A DNA stretch of 64,000 nucleotides from Eonycteris spelaea (Eukaryota > Chordata > Mammalia > Chiroptera > Pteropodidae), in assembly GCA_003508835.1 (NCBI GenBank), contig PUFA01000718.1, forward strand, positions 40,050-104,049, given 5' to 3'. The first letter of the stretch is position 1. Each line of letters starts with the position of its first letter. Below, in pieces: positions 62,001 to 64,000 of the stretch. A program made the translations under genes and the position numbers. The notes beneath the pieces were generated by a model. That model searched no databases. It saw only the letters and a list, made by a program, of their open reading frames with translations, and was not told where the DNA came from.

Positions 62001-63681
62001 CACCGGAAAAGCTCAGCAAAGGACCAGCAGGCCGAGCTCAGGCCCAAGGCTGAGGGAGGGAGAGGCCTGGATTTCCTGCCAGATCTGGGGCCAGGGCCCT
62101 GTTCTCCTCAAATCCACCATATACATATATGTGTAAGTCTATATGGACATATATATGCACATATATGTATATGGAAGCGTTGGCAAAACGCTCTTTTTTG
62201 ACGCCCGTTTCAAGCCCCAGGGGCGGATTTCTGAGAAATGGCTCACTTGCGGCACTTGCAGAGGCTACCCGTGGCCTGGGCTCAGGGAGGGCAGGTTCAG
62301 GCATCGGCCGACCCTGGCTGCACATCTTGGGGGGACCTTGGCCGGCACACAGGGCTTGGGGTCCAGACTGCGTCCCAGGGCACTCTCTGTCCTCAGGGCG
62401 CAGTCACGTTCCGCCACACAGCCCGCTTTGGGCCTTCCTTGCATCCTCCCAGCAGGCATACAACCCTGTTGGCCAAAAAAAAAAAAAAAAAAAAAAAAAG
62501 TGGTCACTCAGGGCACACCTCACACAGCTGTGGATCTGAGTTCTGATTCTGTCCCTTGTGACCTTAGTGTTCAGCTCTCTGAGGCTCAGTTTTCCACCGG
62601 AAAAGCTCAGCAAAGGACCAGCAGGCCGAGCTCAGGCCCAAGGCTGAGGGAGGGAGAGGCCTGGATTTCCTGCCAGATCTGGGGGCCAGGGCCCTGTTCT
62701 CCTCAAATCCACCATATACATATATGTGTAAGTCTATATGGACATATATATGCACATATATGTATATGGAAGCGTTGGCAAAACGCTCTTTTTTGACGCC
62801 CGTTTCAAGCCCCAGGGGCGGATTTCTGAGAAATGGCTCACTTGCGGCACTTGCAGAGGCTACCCGTGGCCTGGGCTCAGGGAGGGCAGGTTCAGGCATC
62901 GGCCGACCCTGGCTGCACATCTTGGGGGGACCTTGGCCGGCACACAGGGCTTGGGGTCCAGACTGCGTCCCAGGGCACTCTCTGTCCTCAGGGCGCAGTC
63001 ACGTTCCGCCACACAGCCCGCTTTGGGCCTTCCTTGCATCCTCCAGCAGGCATACAACCCTGTTGGCCAAAAAAAAAAAAAAAAAAAAAGTGGTCACTCA
63101 GGGCACACCTCACACAGCTGTGGATCTGAGTTCTGATTCTGTCCCTTGTGACCTTAGTGTTCAGCTCTCTGAGGCTCAGTTTTCCACCGGAAAAGCTCAG
63201 CAAAGGACCAGCAGGCCGAGCTCAGGCCCAAGGCTGAGGGAGGGAGAGGCCTGGATTTCCTGCCAGATCTGGGGGCCAGGGCCCTGTTCTCCTCAAATCC
63301 ACCATATACATATATGTGTAAGTCTATATGGACATATATATGCACATATATGTATATGGAAGCGTTGGCAAAACGCTCTTTTTTGACGCCCGTTTCAAGC
63401 CCCAGGGGCGGATTTCTGAGAAATGGCTCACTTGCGGCACTTGCAGAGGCTACCCGTGGCCTGGGCTCAGGGAGGGCAGGTTCAGGCATCGGCCGACCCT
63501 GGCTGCACATCTTGGGGGACCTTGGCCGGCACACAGGGCTCCTTGGGGTCCAGACTGCGTCCCAGGGCACTCTCTGTCCTCAGGGCGCAGTCACGTTCCG
63601 CCACACAGCCCGCTTTGGGCCTTCCTTGCATCCTCCCAGCAGGCATACAACCCTGTTGGCCAAAAAAAAAAAAAAAAAAAA
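56021..63681 (+). repeat. Array block F: U97-U109, rich in short ctcc-site alleles
   Basis: Unit starts: 56021, 56614, 57199, 57792, 58386, 58978, 59563, 60149, 60738, 61324, 61906, 62500, 63090. Ten of these 13 units have GGGCCTT, GGGCCCTT, GGGCTTT or GGGCTTG in place of GGGCTCCTT; only U98, U102 and U109 keep the full form. All carry ccg. The concentration of one allele family suggests recent local amplification. Cores are otherwise nearly identical; U106 lacks one G in AGGGAGGG (near 61473). Confidence 0.93.
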
Positions 63682-64000
63682 GTGGTCACTCAGGGCACAC
63701 CTCACACAGCTGTGGATCTGAGTTCTGATTCTGTCCCTTGTGACCTTAGTGTTCAGCTCTCTGAGGCTCAGTTTTCCACCGGAAAAGCTCAGCAAAGGAC
63801 CAGCAGGCCGAGCTCAGGCCCAAGGCTGAGGGAGGGAGAGGCCTGGATTTCCTGCCAGATCTGGGGGCCAGGGCCCTGTTCTCCTCAAATCCACCATATA
63901 CATATATGTGTAAGTCTATATGGACATATATATGCACATATATGTATATGGAAGCGTTGGCAAAACGCTCTTTTTTGACGCCCGTTTCAAGCCCCAGGGG
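63682..64000 (+). repeat. Partial satellite unit at right edge (5' part)
   Basis: The first 319 bases of a further unit are present: MIR-like segment, AT inverted repeat, hairpin and T6, ending at CCCCAGGGG. It is cut by the window edge, so the array continues beyond the window. Confidence 0.95.

Larger units (their letters stand above)
1..64000. repeat. Tandem satellite array, ~584-bp unit, 109 complete copies
   Basis: The same ~584-bp sequence recurs head to tail with no interruption from the first base to the last. The anchor ATGGCTCACTTGCGG recurs at 380, 963, 1547, 2113, 2696, 3280 and so on to 63423, and all copies point the same way. The distance from 47 to 63682 divided by 109 gives a mean of 583.8 bp. 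Most length variation comes from the A-tract; the rest of the core is 571-572 bp in intact units. Five sites carry most recurrent variation: ccg/atg/absent (U1 450-452), a G5/G6 run (from 471), ctcc or shorter (496-499), one or two C or GC before cag (about 592), and the A-tract. Both ends of the window lie inside the array, so its true size and flanks are unknown. I do not recognise the family. The repeat structure is certain; the mammalian origin is inference. Confidence 0.98.

Noticed and set aside
1..64000. CRISPR array
   Set aside because: The repeat is ~584 bp with no unique spacers and no cas genes.

Overview
The whole 64 kb window is one uninterrupted head-to-tail satellite (macrosatellite-scale) array. 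I see no unique flanking DNA, no gene I can support, no tRNA or rRNA, and no CRISPR. There are 109 complete units between 47 and 63681, with a partial unit at each end (1-46 and 63682-64000). The mean period is about 584 bp: a 571-572 bp core plus an A-tract of very variable length. All units point the same way. I phase each unit to start at GTGGTCACTCAGG, just after the A-tract, and number them U1 (47-629) to U109 (63090-63681).

The host is almost certainly a eukaryote and probably a mammal. The array form says eukaryote. The first ~100 bp of each unit resembles the core of the ancient mammalian SINE MIR (recognised from memory, not by a search), and CpG is depleted in that half. I do not recognise the satellite family and cannot name the species.

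Unit anatomy, using U1: MIR-like segment (about 79-150, perhaps from 47); CpG-poor GA/GC segment with one BglII site (151-258); a perfect 17-bp inverted repeat in AT-rich DNA (259-316); a short hairpin followed by T6 (318-341); a half that keeps 15 of the unit's 17 CpGs (342-617); and an A-tract (618-629).

Layout: 1-13960 is fairly homogeneous with several rearranged units. 13961-27211 (U25-U47) is rich in one-base deletions. 27212-45376 is very homogeneous, with some neighbouring units apparently identical. 45377-48356 is a second, smaller divergent island. 48357-56020 is homogeneous. 56021-63681 is dominated by a local variant that shortens the ctcc site. Variable sites are reshuffled among units, and I see no fixed higher-order repeat.

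Many open frames exist on both strands, but they come from a GC-rich repeat with few stops. Frames that cross the A-tract shift with its length, so I annotate no CDS. The points most worth following are the unidentified family and its MIR-like component, the conserved AT inverted repeat and hairpin-plus-T6, the stabilised versus freely varying A-tracts, and the indel-only islands that may be assembly error.
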